Shown in pieces: positions 34,957 through 48,889 of a DNA stretch of 64,000 nt. Both the position numbers and the translations under genes were made by a program. Source of the DNA: Dicyema japonicum (taxonomy: Eukaryota > Dicyemida > Rhombozoa > Dicyemidae); contig RDEW01000002.1 of assembly GCA_011109175.1 (NCBI GenBank), positions 1,651,925-1,715,924 of the forward strand, in the 5' to 3' direction. Within the stretch, counting starts at the first letter, position 1; each line of letters starts with the position of its first letter. The notes below the pieces were generated by a model. It saw only the letters and a list, made by a program, of their open reading frames with translations. It searched no databases and was not told where the DNA came from.

Positions 34957-35980
34957 TGGTGGGGATTACGGCAGATTTATAATATAGCAGTCCAGATTAA
35001 AATCCCGTGATGCTTTTAATCCCACGTGCATCCGGTATATCACACTGATTAGTAAATATGGATTTAACTTGGTTAATGTTTATTTTTTGAGTTTTAGCAC
35101 GTGCCTTGAAAATTGAGCTCATGGGTAACTAAATTGTCTCTATTGCCTTAAATGGTTATAACCCTCGTCCCCTTCTTGTCCAATGGTGGACGGATATACC
35201 AACGTTTAAGTTTGAATCCCTAGTCCAAAATCTGGGGGACCAAAGGAATTGTTGGACTATTAATTCACGAACATTATTTTAATGACATGTGACCGATTTC
35301 CCCCACTGATTCCCAACATCAAACCCCCAGAGAACAACTAGATTGATCCTTCGTAAGGATACTGCACTAAATGGCTTAATCCTCTCATGACAGACGTAAG
35401 CCCTCTCCCCTTCACTTAAAGATGGACTCGAGAGGTCGGTAATGTCAAAGACAAAAATTTTGTATTCGAATCTCCTCAGACCTGAAATTTAAAGGAATTT
35501 CGGCTGTGATCATCTCCCTAGGGGTGGACCAAGGTGAAGATTATTTTAGTACACAATGGACAATGTTTGTTTTCTCATTCAGACACACCTAGTAACCACC
35601 AAATAAACACATCATAATACCTCATTAGTGGTCAGTAACTAAGCAACCTACCATATTGTCTTAAATATGGATTAAAACATCAAGTGTGAATTCCTTTCGA
35701 TGTCGATTGGATGCAAGCTATCTGACTTCCGATCTTCTCAACCGAAGGGCTACTGATGACTGACGGCACCGCCCTTGGAAATAGTTGCGGATGGAAATAT
35801 GAAGCCTTATTTATTTAAAGACCAAGAATCACTACTAAATTAAGGGAGAGAAACACAGTGAGCCTCTTTTAGTAACCACCTCATCTTCTCCGAGTGTTCC
35901 TTTTTAAATAAATTATTATTCCAAAGACCAGGGTAAAACAAAACTATCTAATTCCTTGATCCAGACGCGTTCCAGCAAAA
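34957..35980. other. Intergenic, nothing recognised
   Basis: About 1 kb between TMC and the next frame. No coding structure or named repeat seen. Confidence 0.45.
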
Positions 35981-35983
35981 CCC

Positions 35984-36214
35984 TTACCCAAGTATAGTGA
36001 TCGAGAGGATATTGTCCGGGAAGCTGAGGTCGATTCCAGAACTTGTCACCAGGAAGCGAAATTGTCTCACGGTGGAATGAATAAATGGATCCTTTTGAAT
36101 GCCGGCAGGCAATTGGCGTCTCCTGAGTAAGGTGTATTCAAAAACGCCATTAGAGTAAAGAAGAGAAATCTTCAATAAAGTATCCACATGCCACCACACG
36201 GCTACATTAATCAT
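35984..36214 (-). CDS. Hypothetical 76-aa protein
   Basis: An uninterrupted ATG-to-TAA frame, divergent from the glycine cleavage H gene with only 105 bp between the two starts. The product is of mixed composition (MINVAVWWHVDTLLKISLL at the start), without signal peptide, clear membrane segment or known motif. The compact head-to-head arrangement is the main support. It could be chance. Confidence 0.4.
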   Translation of the reverse strand: MINVAVWWHVDTLLKISLLYSNGVFEYTLLRRRQLPAGIQKDPFIHSTVRQFRFLVTSSGIDLSFPDNILSITILG

Positions 36215-36319
36215 TTCTCATTGTTCCTCCTTAAAAATTAATATTTATAATTTTTCTAAGTAATTTATTAAACAATAATTTATTTAAAATTTGAATTTTC
36301 CTAAATGAGGCTTAACAAA

Positions 36320-36853
36320 ATGGTAAAGCATTTCATTAATTTCTCAAATATTCGTTTTCTGCATTCGTCTCCAGCTTTACTTGGTAGTAAAGTAAATAAC
36401 CTTGGTTAGATCGGTTTTACACAAAGAACCACGAATGGATTGATATCGACAAGAACGTGGGATCTGTCGGATTGACTTCCTATGCAACCGTGCTCCTCTC
36501 TATTGATGCTTAGGAAAGTTTGGGGGAGATTGTCTACGTCGAATTGCCGGAGGTTGGAAACTCTGTCAGAGAAAATGGTTATTACTAAAATAAGGTAAAA
36601 TAGAGACTTGTCTCACCGTGGAGAGCGTAAAGGCTGCTAGTAGTGTCTACTCCCCAGTGGAAGGAACCGTCACTGAAATCAACCAGGATTTGATAGACAA
36701 GCCCTCTCTTTTAGACAAATCAGAGCATAATAATGGTTGTCTGAATTATTACTCCAAGTCTGGATTTTTAGACTCAAATTTGCCCCAAAGGCGGGAAAAA
36801 GTCATCTTTTGTCTGATAGAGAATATAAGAACTTCATTATTGAACGAAATTAA
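36320..36853 (+). CDS. GCSH: Glycine cleavage system H protein, mitochondrial
   Basis: Five exons with introns of 26, 24, 26 and 23 nt (36384-36409, 36490-36513, 36578-36603, 36736-36758) give 144 residues. The N-terminus (MVKHFINFSNIRFLHSS) is basic and amphipathic, like a mitochondrial presequence. The body follows the family throughout: RFYTKNHEWI, VGSVGLTSYA, LGEIVYVELPEVG, then the lipoylation motif VESVKAAS with the acceptor lysine K79, then EGTVTEIN and GWIFRLKFA. The protein shuttles the aminomethyl group of glycine on its lipoyl arm between the P, T and L proteins. It is complete; CFAP43 starts 63 bp downstream on the same strand. Confidence 0.95.
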
Positions 36854-36916
36854 TTCGGCTTTAATTTCCTAACATTAACTTGATTTTAAAATTCATAATT
36901 ATATTCCTAGGCAACA

Positions 36917-39900
36917 ATGGTCGATGATTCGCTTATTTGGACGAGGGGACTGGATAACCCTTACCCGTGTTTGTGTGCAGGCAATGTTGTCTTTTTGTGT
37001 GGGGATGTCGTAAAATACGCCGAAAATGAGTTGCAATCCGCGATCTGTAAGTTGGAAACTGCTGATGTGTCCCTGATTGCTGGGCATCCTTCAAAACCAT
37101 ACTTGGCCACCTGCAGTGGGTTGCCTCCCAATTTGACAGTTACGGTGTATAAGTCAATGCGCACGTGCTTTCAGTTTGAGGAAAGTGAAAGGATTGTTCA
37201 TCTTCAGTTTATTTCCGGCAAGGTCATCCTTGAGTTGACGAAGAAGTCGTTTAAATTATGGTTGTGCACTTTTTTTATTCAGGAATTTTAAAACCAAAAA
37301 ATTCATCGTTGAAGAAAAACTCGAATATTTCGAAAAATTCGACGTGACGACTAATCACAGCGACAGCAATAAGTTCATCCTAAAACTGGACAACCAAGTC
37401 TTCGTTTACGTTATTTCCAACTGTGGGGACTTCTGTGAGCTCTCAAACAAGTACTATTCCTGATTATTCAGCCTTATCGTCCCCACTCCCCCGAATCAGA
37501 GGGCCCAGAGCACATTCCTTAAACACCGACTTATAAGTTTCTTTGAAAACCCCGTAAATGACTCGTTTCCGCAATCCTGTCTGATGAATTTGTCACATGA
37601 TCAATTTGAGGAATATCTCAAGTACAAGAATTCGACTCCCAATCTGGACTCGTTCTGTTGGCTGGACCCCAAAAACATCCTAGTTTTTTCCGACAGGAAT
37701 AACTTTTATAAGGTAATTCCCTCGACTCAATGCAGTACAACGTGGACTCTGCTACAGTCGTTAGCGAGTTCAGATTGAAGCGGGAAACAACGGAAATGGA
37801 CGACAAGAGCTCTATCGTTTCTATGGGCTCGGAAGGCGGGGACATTTACTGCTTGACTAACGTTCCGTGTCGGATGATTTGTAGAACTTCGATTTCATGC
37901 ATTTGAGACTCCAGAATAACGAACTGAAAGTGCAGTTCACTAAGAAAATTTCAAATTTGAATGGCCAATTTGAAAAGATTTTTATCATTCCTGACAGAAT
38001 AAACAACAGGATTTTACTATTTTTTTGACAAAGTTACCCCATTTGTTATCTTAGAACTTTGTTTACTCCTACGCCCCCCAGACACAGTTGATTGCCCTCA
38101 TAAATAACGACGACTGCGAGATGATCACAGAATGCTCCACTTTTTATCAAAACGGGGATTACCTGGCCGTATTAGTCCGATTAACCCCTAGACTACTCAA
38201 AAAGAAGGAAAACTCTCCTTCTGGAACATCGAGAATGACACCTTAGTCGCGAGACACTGTCTCCCCTTTGAAGTACTGCTTTATTAATCCTGAGATAACT
38301 TCCCTCACAGCACTCTCGACCGCCCCAGTCGTTCTGTTTGGGGACGACTGTGGCTACCTGCATGTCTATGACATGACAGTTCTCACTGATTTGCGACTAT
38401 TGCAGAAGATTAGACTTTACAAGACTCCGTTGAACCTCATCAAGTTGTTGAATGACTAACTTCTATCAGGACAGACAATTCCGTCATTTCCCTCTCGTCA
38501 GATCACAATCCCCGGACTTATTTTATGAGTGCGGATCCTCTGGGAATGTACGAGATCTTCGAATGGACGGGTTCTGAAATTTTTTACTTTCAGAGGTTGA
38601 ACGTGGAAATGTGGATTATTTATCACTCGTTGGATCCCCAGGAGGATCAACCTGTCTGATTTCCTCAGCCTTCGAGTCAAACTCAGAGATTTACATCGTT
38701 GAGCTTGTAGACTGTAGGGGTTGTTGTTACTCTAGCGAAAATTGAGAGTAAAACGAGATATACCGTGAATGGCAAATTTAGTGGCATAGTGCTGACGTCA
38801 CCCAACACGTTTCTAGGCACAGTGGTCCCCCACTTTCTAAGAGAGTGGACAGCTGAGGATCCCAATAAATGCGGGACGTTAATGGAAGACGTGCAGAAAA
38901 TTTGTGCTTCCAGTGACGGAAAAAGTCTAATATTGTTAAAGAACGACGGATGCCTATATACTTCCACGTGTCAACTGGTTCTCCGTAAATTAACCGAATT
39001 AGGGAAAGTTATGTAATCTGGTTACTTTCCCCGAATCACGGAACGTCGTGTCAGTGGAGTTCTCCTTTAGCGGAAAATACATAATAGTTGGGACCCGGGA
39101 AGGGACGCTATACTGCTTTTCTAACAAGTTGGGTAAGCCCTAACTGTTAAGAAGCCAAAGCAAAGATTCCCACGTGCTGAGTGCTGTGAAGTCGGAGGCT
39201 TGGCAAAAGTCTAAAGTTGTGAAGGAAATTCCGGGGTTTGAGAAAAAAGTGGTATGTTGGGGGCATTAGCGTGAGAACTTGGTGAATGCGGCGGAGGTGG
39301 ACTTTGAGTTTACGATGAGCTCGGAGGACCCAACGTTGCAAGAGGAGATTGAACTGGAAGAAAATATGAAGGAAAACTCCAAGTATTCCGACCAGAAGAA
39401 GATGCTGAGAGCAAAACTGAAGGAAATCTCAGACTCAGTAGAAATCGTGACAATTTCTAGATTCGTCAAATTCGGCTGGAAAACGAGTCAAAGCCGGAAG
39501 TAGAGAAACTCGACCTGGACCAGTTAGTGGTGGACGTCGAACGGAAGGAAGGCCTTCGTTCAAAATGCGACAATTTGATCAACCAAGTTTCTCATTTGCT
39601 CAAAAAAGATAAAAATTGACATTGAAGCTGAAAATTCGTCAAAAAAGGGCAAGATTACTCAGATAGAGAAGGAATACTGGGACAAATATCAAGTGAAGGC
39701 TCACTCCATATTGGTAAGGCCATCTATTCGACCCTAGGCTTTCAACGGGACGTTGGAGATCACCAACTTCCCCATGCAGAAGGAGTCGAATGAGTTAGAG
39801 GAGAATATTGCCAAAATAATGGAGAGGGAGGCCGTCACGTCGATCGAAAGAACGGTAGTCTGTTTAGTCCCTTCATAGTTGGTCCTTCAACTACACGATG

Positions 39901-42218
39901 ATGTGGTATGTTTTTGAGTTGTGATTGGCAGACACGTGACAGCTCGTCCGAGAAGGGTACAGGTCTTTCTGTAAATTCAGACAACTTCCTTCACACTCAG
40001 TTCTACCCCCAGTCGATGGAATACAAGTTCGACCAAATCAACATCTCCCAGGTTTTCCCATTCGGATATTTTAGAATAAAATCAAGGACATCAAGAAGAG
40101 GTTCAATGCCCTCTTTGAAGAGACTCTGCAGCTGAAACGACAGGCGCTGATTCAGCTCAACCAGAAGACCCAAAATAGACTGAAAATAAGCAAGGAATTG
40201 ACAGGGGATGCCTGGTCTGACCCTTTGTACAAATTGTCCCCTGTCGAGAACCCATTGGAGATTTTCCAAGTCACGGAAGAAGAGGTCTCCGAGTTTATGA
40301 TGAGCTAGATATCGAACGAACTAAAGATTTCTGTCCCCAATTCAACGGAATGTGAAAGGGGGAAGATTGATGACGACAACTGGAGGGAAAGAGGTCTCAA
40401 ATTGATGATGGACGGAGTCCTCGAAGTAAAGAAAGAGTTCTTCAAGAAAGTATCGGTTAACTGACAATCGTCAGGAACCGGAAATGCCAGAGTTTATGAA
40501 GGAGAAGGAGCAGACCAAGTGGACTGTGGAGGAGATACAAATTGCTGAGGAATACAACAAGAAGATCATTCAAAGTCGGGAGGAGTTCGAGCAGTATAAG
40601 AAGATTTTGGAGAATGAGATCAAAAAGATCTCTTCGCAGATCGAAGAAGTCATGGCTGGCTTCAACGAGAAGCTTCAGAGTCTGTTTAAGGCTCGGATTG
40701 AGGCTCATTTGTCCATAATTCAGGTAAAACGGTGATTCTACGGAAAGGAGGAACTCACCATCGCGAGAATGAAGAAGCTCATCATAGTGGAGTTGGAGTT
40801 GGATTTTTGGGAGACAGAAACGCGGAAAAATCTTGAGAAAAATCAAAATCTAGTGGTAGGGAGTACTCTGACCTAAGGATCAAAAAGTTGAAGTCAAGGA
40901 CAAACTCCGCAAAATCACCGACGGAATACACGAAGAATACGAGATTTTGGCGGCGACAGACAAAATGCTGGAAAAGAGTTTCAAGAATAAATTCGACTCC
41001 CACTCATTGGAGAGGCTATCAAAGCCCCTCAAACGGCGGCCAAAGTGGGGATCTGATTATTCCCAGATTCAAACATTTCGACACTGTGGAGGAACTTTCA
41101 AACACCTATAAACAGATAAAGCTCACACTGGATGATCTGGACAACCAGGTCCCCGAGGACCTTGACCCCGCAGTGTGGGAGAGGTTCTGTGCGTTTAGAC
41201 GGCAAAAAATACACAGTGAATATAACGTTCACGCTTCCGTGATTTGTAGTTAAAGAAAAAGTACATTTTCGTCAACGAATCCCTGGCTTATCAGTCCAAG
41301 GTCGTCAAAGACATTGAAGACTTGCAGAAATCTGTGATCCCTGATATTTACATGACACTGGACACGTTATTTGGGGGTTATTCTAGAATTCGGGAAAAGA
41401 GGAGTGATTTGTATTACAACCTGGAAATACAGTTCGCTGTAAAGCAAGGACAAGTTGAGATAAACGCAGAAAACGGAATCCGTGATTACTCTGACGCGGT
41501 CCTCATCCACCGATCAATCGTGGAAAATCTAAATTCTGATATAAAGGTCCGTTTCCATGGTAACACCTAGAAAGTGGCGAACCTGAAGGTAAATATAATG
41601 AAAGATGGGAGGGATGTGATGAACTCGATCGCTCAGTTGGAGTGGTGAGTGGTCATGGATGACTGTAGGGACCACAAGAAGATGCAAATGCAGTATGAGG
41701 ACATCATTAATAGAATGAGGGAGATCAAAAACTTCAAGGTGTCGAGGGACATGCACAAAGTCCAGTAAATAGTAATTCCAGGTGATTACAAACTCGTTCG
41801 CGGATGTGAACAGTCAGGACGAGATCTCGGCCCTCGAACAGGCCATCGCTAAGCAGAACCAAGTCTGACTTTGGCTAATATTAGCACGAAGCCAAGGTAA
41901 TGGAGGAGAAGAGAAAATACTACAATCATATCAAACGAGAAAAGAAAAAATTGGCGGGAAATAATGACGATTTGGAGGACAAAACGTTTGAGGTTGACAT
42001 TGAAGTCGGTGAGAGACGGCATAAATTATGGAATGACAGGTAATCTTACCGGTAATTAAGCCAATGAAAACGAAAACTCAGAGGTTGATGCTCGTTATGC
42101 CGATATTGTACATCGACGGAGGATGGTTGACAAAATAAGCGAGAACTCTAGCCAAATATCCTTCCTGAAGAGAGAAGTGGACAGACTTAGACTGAGGATG
42201 TACCCCTCTATGACCTAA
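36917..42218 (+). CDS. CFAP43: CFAP43, cilia- and flagella-associated WD-repeat protein
   Basis: A long gene with about 30 introns, nearly all 21-26 nt (first one at 37260-37281), coding about 1525 residues against about 1665 in humans. The N-terminal half is WD40-like (LIWTRGLDN, NVVFLCGDVV, then KLSFWNIENDTLV and FGDDCGYLHVYD). The C-terminal half is coiled coil with CFAP43-specific blocks: EYWDKYQVKAHS, EITNFPMQKES, FKNKFDSHSLERL with LKRRPKW, DLDPAVWERFCAFRRQK, and FAVKQGQVEINAENGIRDYS. CFAP43 is part of the axonemal tether/tether-head complex that controls inner dynein I1. One extra T in a seven-T run (38020-38026) shifts the frame; everything else fits. The last intron appears to be 52 nt (42009-42060). 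The start is the ATG at 36917. Confidence 0.93.
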
Positions 42219-42365
42219 CAATTTCATTAATAAATTAACATAATTAAGAGATAATCAGCCTGGCTACCTAAACAGAGGGTACTCCATTGCCACGTACCTT
42301 ATCTCCCTCGTCTATAATTTATGAGCGCTTTACTATTATTAAAAGCACTCTCGAGAAAACATAAA
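42219..42365. other. Short spacer after CFAP43
   Basis: AT-rich; no feature beyond the presumed CFAP43 3' end. Confidence 0.4.
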
Positions 42366-42960
42366 TTAGTTAAGTTTCCCTTGTGCCGTATTCCTAGTCA
42401 TCCTCTCCGTCAACCTCGACCATGATCTTCTGTTGCGCGCTAGTTCTCTTAAGGAGTCAAGATCGTCCGTCGAAGTTAGTCTCATACCTACCGCCGATAG
42501 GTCTTCGTTCAAGATAGTCGGAAGTGTCGTTCTTAGCCTTCCGCGAAATCCGGCTCCTGTGTGTGCGAAGTAGTTGACCATTGCGAAATTTGCGGGGATC
42601 TGGTCATTTAGAAGTCTTGATTGAAAATATCATCTGACAGCACGCCGTATTTGCATTTATAAAGGTTTGCATCAGATCTTCATGGGCCAGTTAATCTTGA
42701 TTACCGGTTTGAGCTGAGCTCTGTGGAAAGAGTCAAGACGGTCCATTTCTCGTTTAGAGATTCCCAAATCCCAGAGTTGTAGGTTAGTACCGGAATGACA
42801 AAAGCTTTGTATATTCTAAACCTGGTGTTTAGTCCTATCCTCTTCTTGTGGCTAGGTCGCATACCAGTTGGCGTTTCTTGTGAGGTTGTTTAAGTCCTCT
42901 ACAATTGAAAGTTCCCAGAGTGAACGGAGAAGTCGGTAAAGAATACGAATAAGACATAGT
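42366..42960 (-). mobile_element. LINE C-terminal fragment
   Basis: Minus frames read TRFRIYKAFVIPVLTYNSGI (near 42825), then in another frame PANFAMVNYF, then FRGRLRTTLPTILNEDL and DLDSLRELARNRRSWSRL. The last block is shared almost word for word with 61490-61640, so both come from one LINE family (RT thumb and C-terminal domain). Confidence 0.8.
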
Positions 42961-43300
42961 GCAATAGAGATGTCGTCACTCCCTCAACCAAGTATATGAG
43001 CGCTTTAGATAGCACAAAAGTGATTATTGATTGCAACACGCCGATCATTGATGCCTGTATTGTGAGGAATCCTAAGAGGCTATCAAATCCTCAACGCTGA
43101 GTAAGTGATGGTAGATTCGAGTCTCTTCAAATCCAGGTTGACTAATCCAAGCAAGACTAAACAAATTATTCAACGCTTAGCTAACAGTGAAGCTAATTGT
43201 TAGTGATGCAACCAAATCAATAAAATGTGACTCATTAACAAACTCCCAAATTAGTAAACATAATATGAAAAATCATGAGTTTACAAAAAATATAATTCTA
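42961..43300. other. Intergenic, nothing recognised
   Basis: About 340 bp between the LINE fragment and the PI 4-kinase stop. A short plus frame overlaps the kinase antisense and is not called. Confidence 0.4.
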
Positions 43301-44559
<1,259 letters not shown>

Positions 44560-45499
44560 ATAAATATTTAATTTATAATTTAATTAATTAAATAATTTAA
44601 TTGATATTTAACTTACAGTATGTGGACTACAGTATGTGGACTAAAAGTGTTTGAATAGTTTTTTGAAATTTTGTTAATTGTATTTATATTGTTTCCCTGA
44701 CGTCACATGTTGTACAATTTAATTACCTATTTTTAATATTACCACTATGATTTCCCTTATAAGAACGGTTGGGGGTTAATCTAATAATTCCCTAGTTCCC
44801 CTTAATCCACATTTTCCAGTTCAACAAAGTGGTCACGGATGAGATACGAATCTATAGATTAGTGTACCAGACGTTTCCTCCTTTTGAAACTTTGTGTTTC
44901 CTGGGTCCACCATTTCGTCCATTAACAAGAGAGGTACATCCATTTTATGGAGATTTAGAAAAGCTTATGTTAATCTCGATATTTTAAGCCAATGTCATTG
45001 TGAATGCAGCCCTAATGAATCGAATCACTCTCGAAATCCATTTCAGAAGAACTCAGTCAGTAGCACTTCTGGGGTTGATTGAGATGGGAGATTGACCTTC
45101 TTACTTTAGCTGTGGACGCTATACACTTATGGGAGTAGGTGACTCACATAAAACTAGTGTCTGCCAGAGGATCACATATAAACTGTACTAGACTAAAGAT
45201 CTTGTCGTTTTATAGGTTGGTAAGGGACCAGTGAAGAGCCTAACCCTCCGAAGGTGGATCTCCCTTATCTTAACTCATTTCCTTCCATGCAGAGATCTAA
45301 CAGGGTCACTAATAGCTTATTGGAATGAATTTAGTGAATTCAAATAAAAATTGAATTATTTTGATCCCACCTTGACTCCACTATGAGAGGACTCGCAATA
45401 CTAAAGTGAATGGACTACTTACACTTCTCTAATGTGAGTAAATCGTTGGTGGTCCCTTATTATTTTTCTAGTTCTTCCGAGTTCTACAGTATATTTTAC
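44560..45499. other. Intergenic between PI4K2 and the Ig protein
   Basis: AT-rich near 44560-44700, otherwise featureless. A 62-codon plus frame at 44894 has no support. Confidence 0.45.
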
Positions 45500-47012
45500 T
45501 CAGTTACTGTTCTCTCTCGTCCTCCATCCGATGTAAATCACCAGCAGGATAGAACACGTGAATAGTAGCGTCAATGGAATAACGATCATTACGCTGGTTT
45601 TTCCACGTGAAGGCCGGTGGTTGTCCGGAGTTTTGTGATTCCCACCTTTTATTAGTCGTTTGATACTCTTGTGGGAAATTTTGAACTTCTGTTGAGCCAG
45701 AAACGATCCATATTTATTTTTGGCGACACAAATTATTTTATACGGTCCATTTGTAACCGTGAAATTAATCCTCACACTTCCGTTAACTTCTTCGGAGACC
45801 AGAGGCCGGTTCCCTAGTGTGTCAACCCGAGCTTACTCCCAATCACTTCTAACTCTTCCAATGAATCTCCATAGTACCAAGAAAGGGATACTAATTCATA
45901 GGGGCTTTCAAACCTAAATATTACGACCTCTCCTTCAGTCACGTTTTCTACGGAAGGGATTATTGAACCGTTTGGTGGCTCTAATTTTTAGTGACCTCAC
46001 TAACTTGGGATGACCACTGTAAATGGCATCCAGTCAGTTCCCAAATAATTCTGACCGACACAAATGTATGAATGTCCCTGATCCATTGAAGATATTTCAA
46101 TCTCCCGTTGATTTGCATCGTAATAAGTCACTTCAGGGGGCGGACTAAGACACTGCCTGACTAAACGGTACTTTCCGTAAAAGGCGCATAGTGGCCGACC
46201 TTCGATCAAAAATACGGGGTAATTTTTGTGGGAAGGGTAGACAATTTTCGGAGCAAAGTCATCATAGTTGCCTTTAATTATTACCAACTTCACTTCTTTT
46301 ACCGACGTAGAGTGCAAAATACTCAGTATTCAACGTCAAAGTTGACGTTGAGTCTGAAATCTTCGCCTGGCAACGATAAAGGGCCGAGTCAGAGGCTGTC
46401 AAATACGAAAAAATAAGTTTTGCTAGCTTTTATTAAATGGGGTACCGTCGACAAACCGGGCTCTGTCAAACTCAGGGTTACTCCCAATTTTTATTACAGA
46501 ATATTCCACAAACAGGGGGACATTCCGTATAAGGGACTTGCTGCACTCAATCGTGTAGGGGTCACCTTCTTCCTTGTGAACAATTTTGTTGTCCATTCGA
46601 TTGAATAATTCTAAAATAATTGTTATCCACAACCAGGAACGAAAACGGTGACGGGGGTACAGTGGTAGACCGCACGTGTTCATTATATGACACTTATACT
46701 CCCCTGATAATGCTTTGTCAGGGTTTTTAAATGTTAGAGTTTGATTTTTGTTGCTTAAACTCACAAATTTGAGGATATTTAAAATGGAAATGCCGTTCCG
46801 TTGCCAGATGACTCTGAAATTAAGGAAACACCAACCTCCCACCGAATTTATCACAGTTTTGGCAGTGGCAATCAATCTTGGTTTTTTCCCTGAGCAAAAT
46901 CGGTCCGAGGGTAAAATTCGAGACGATTGGCTTCTGACACTCTCAAGTAAATCAAGGTTGTACCCTTGGAGTTCAAAACGGGGGAACAAAGGAGAGTAAG
47001 AGTGAATAGCAT
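45500..47012 (-). CDS. Immunoglobulin-superfamily type I membrane protein
   Basis: Starting at ATG 47012 the protein begins with a signal peptide (MLFTLTLLCSPVLNS), chosen over an upstream in-frame ATG at 47075. Short introns (22, 22, 23, 23, about 19, 24 and 23 nt) join about four Ig-like domains. Domain 1 has the KIDCHCQNC strand, VIWQRNG, and SGEYKCHIMN. Domain 2 has YTIECSKS and SALYRCQAKI. Domain 3 has GHSYICVGQN. Domain 4 has VSLSWYYGD and IICVAKNKYGS. A single transmembrane helix (SVMIVIPLTLLFTCSILLVI) and a ten-residue basic tail follow. It suggests cell adhesion or recognition at the surface, but I cannot name the orthologue. Between 46660 and 46690 the frame only fits if a run of five C is read as four; with that, the length is 451 residues. 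Confidence 0.83.
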
Positions 47013-48330
47013 TCCCACCCCGGCAGATGCAGTGTATTTATATAAAACGGCGCTAATCTGCCAATCAAATAACATTGAGACGTCAAATAATCATCAAATT
47101 AAACAAAATTCACTAATTTAGCGTATTTACAGTCATAAATGAATTCTTTGTGCTTAATTGGTCGGATAATTATTTCCAGCTATTTTCATGGTGACTGTTT
47201 GATGCTGACGTTGATTTGACGGAATTATTTTCCGCCATAATTTGCTAGTCTGGAATAAAGGAGACAATTTCCTAATCGATACTTAATGGACAGTAATTTA
47301 TATCAATTGTATTATCTGGAGAATAATGGTAATTTATGATGATTACTTTATGGATTGCATCGGTAATACCCTGCCTTATCTCCATGAGGTCTCGGAGTTT
47401 GCGGTCTTGGCAATTTGGTTTTATGGAGGCTTGGGGGATTCAAATGTCTTGCATGTCTCCTATGTACTCTAGGAGTCTTTTTATGGGTCACTGCTTATAG
47501 CGAGGACATTCCAATTGATAAGGGAAACGAGAGAAGGGGTGAGGGTGGATGGTGACCTCTTCTGATGATTAGGACAATAGTACCCATGATTTATGTGACC
47601 AATAGAAAACACTTTGTGGATCACAAAATGTAGATCAATTTGATATTGACAAAGTGTTCGTTATGTCGAGGGCACATGAAAGGATTGCAATGATTGGTTA
47701 GATTGATTTTAGTATTTTGCAACAAAAATGTGGTAGGTCGTATGTTTTCTATAAGGCACTAATGTAAAACCAAGTGATGAATTACTCCACGCACAGAGTA
47801 ACTCTTGCATTCAGGTTTTGAGGAGGGTGGCCCAGGAATGTATATTAAGACACTCTGGCCTTCAGATGGGATTCTATGAGGAGCGATCCTGGGATGAATG
47901 TTTCGAAAGTTTGAACTCACAGATAAGACACCATGAAGGAGCTCAATGTAACACAGGATCGACTCGGTGTGATATGATGGCCTCCGATGAGCCCTCGCCG
48001 AGGCGGTTGAAGCTTACATCTCCAACTTATTTAAGGACGTGAGGACAGAGTTTGCCGTTCTAGTTTGTTTGAGTTTAACCGTGGATTTCGTCCTAAGCTC
48101 TATTCAACATTTTCCTAACACCACTTTCCTGCCCAGCCAATATGAGGTTAAAATGCCAGTGACATTTTACTCTGGATCACTCGTGGGGATGCTAGGGATC
48201 TGAGATTCCGTAAATGTACTCATGCACTGTCGCGGTAGTAGTTGAGATTTGAGAAGTGGAGTTATCAGCCGTCTTAAGCGACTGCGAACTCTATGATTGT
48301 CTATGAGGTTCATGTAGCAGTTAAGGGAAG
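47013..48330. other. Intergenic, no gene recognised
   Basis: A plus frame at 47818-48042 is open but unrecognised. The remainder shows no coding structure. Confidence 0.4.
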
Positions 48331-48470
48331 ATGAACTACATTGGGGTCACGTTCAACTCCAATTCTAGTCTCCTGGAGCATTCTATTCTCATTAAGAGGC
48401 GTGTTGTGAATCGTCTGGGTGCTCATTGCATATGCCTGGGACCGAATGTTGCATCATGGTGCTTACTATA
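48330..48470 (+). mobile_element. LINE reverse transcriptase scrap
   Basis: A short frame reads NYIGVTFNSNSSLLEHSILI, then RRVVNRLGAH, the RT thumb block. Confidence 0.6.
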
Positions 48471-48549
48471 TTCTCCCTGGTACCTTAGTGGGAGGTGATA
48501 AGGCCAGATATCCTGAACATTCAGTAGGCGTGTAATACTATATTCCCTA

Positions 48550-48880
48550 GGGATGTCTTGTAGCAGTGGTTTTTTGAAAATAATTTTCGCGGCACACTAA
48601 TCGTAAAAAAAATAATCCACGACACACATTAAAAATAAAAAAAATAAAATTTTTTTGGATACGTAAAAGTGAGGACAAAAATTGGTTATTTAATGAGCAA
48701 ATTTTTATAAATCCACCGCATAAAGCCTCTCGAATCCACCGCATTTTTTCAAAAATAGAAAATTTCCTATGATAAATTCTCGAATCCGGCGCATTTTTAA
48801 AAATATTTTTTTAATTAATTAATTTTTTTATTTTCTTATTATTTTTATTTTTTAATTCAAAAATACTTCTACACGAGAAA
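48550..48880. mobile_element. AT-rich transposon end with hAT-like terminus
   Basis: CAGTGGTTTTTTG followed by CGCGGCACAC (near 48559-48595) resembles the CAGTGGTTCTCAA...GGCAC start of many hAT elements. Further in, CTCGAATCCACCGCATTTTT occurs two to three times with variation (48705-48800). No matching far end was identified. Confidence 0.45.
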
Positions 48881-48889
48881 TTATCATTT

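Noticed and set aside
39541-39640. Apparent frameshift in CFAP43 at an A-rich stretch
   Set aside because: A 22-nt GT-AG intron (GTTTCTCATT...AAAAAAG) removes it and restores the frame.
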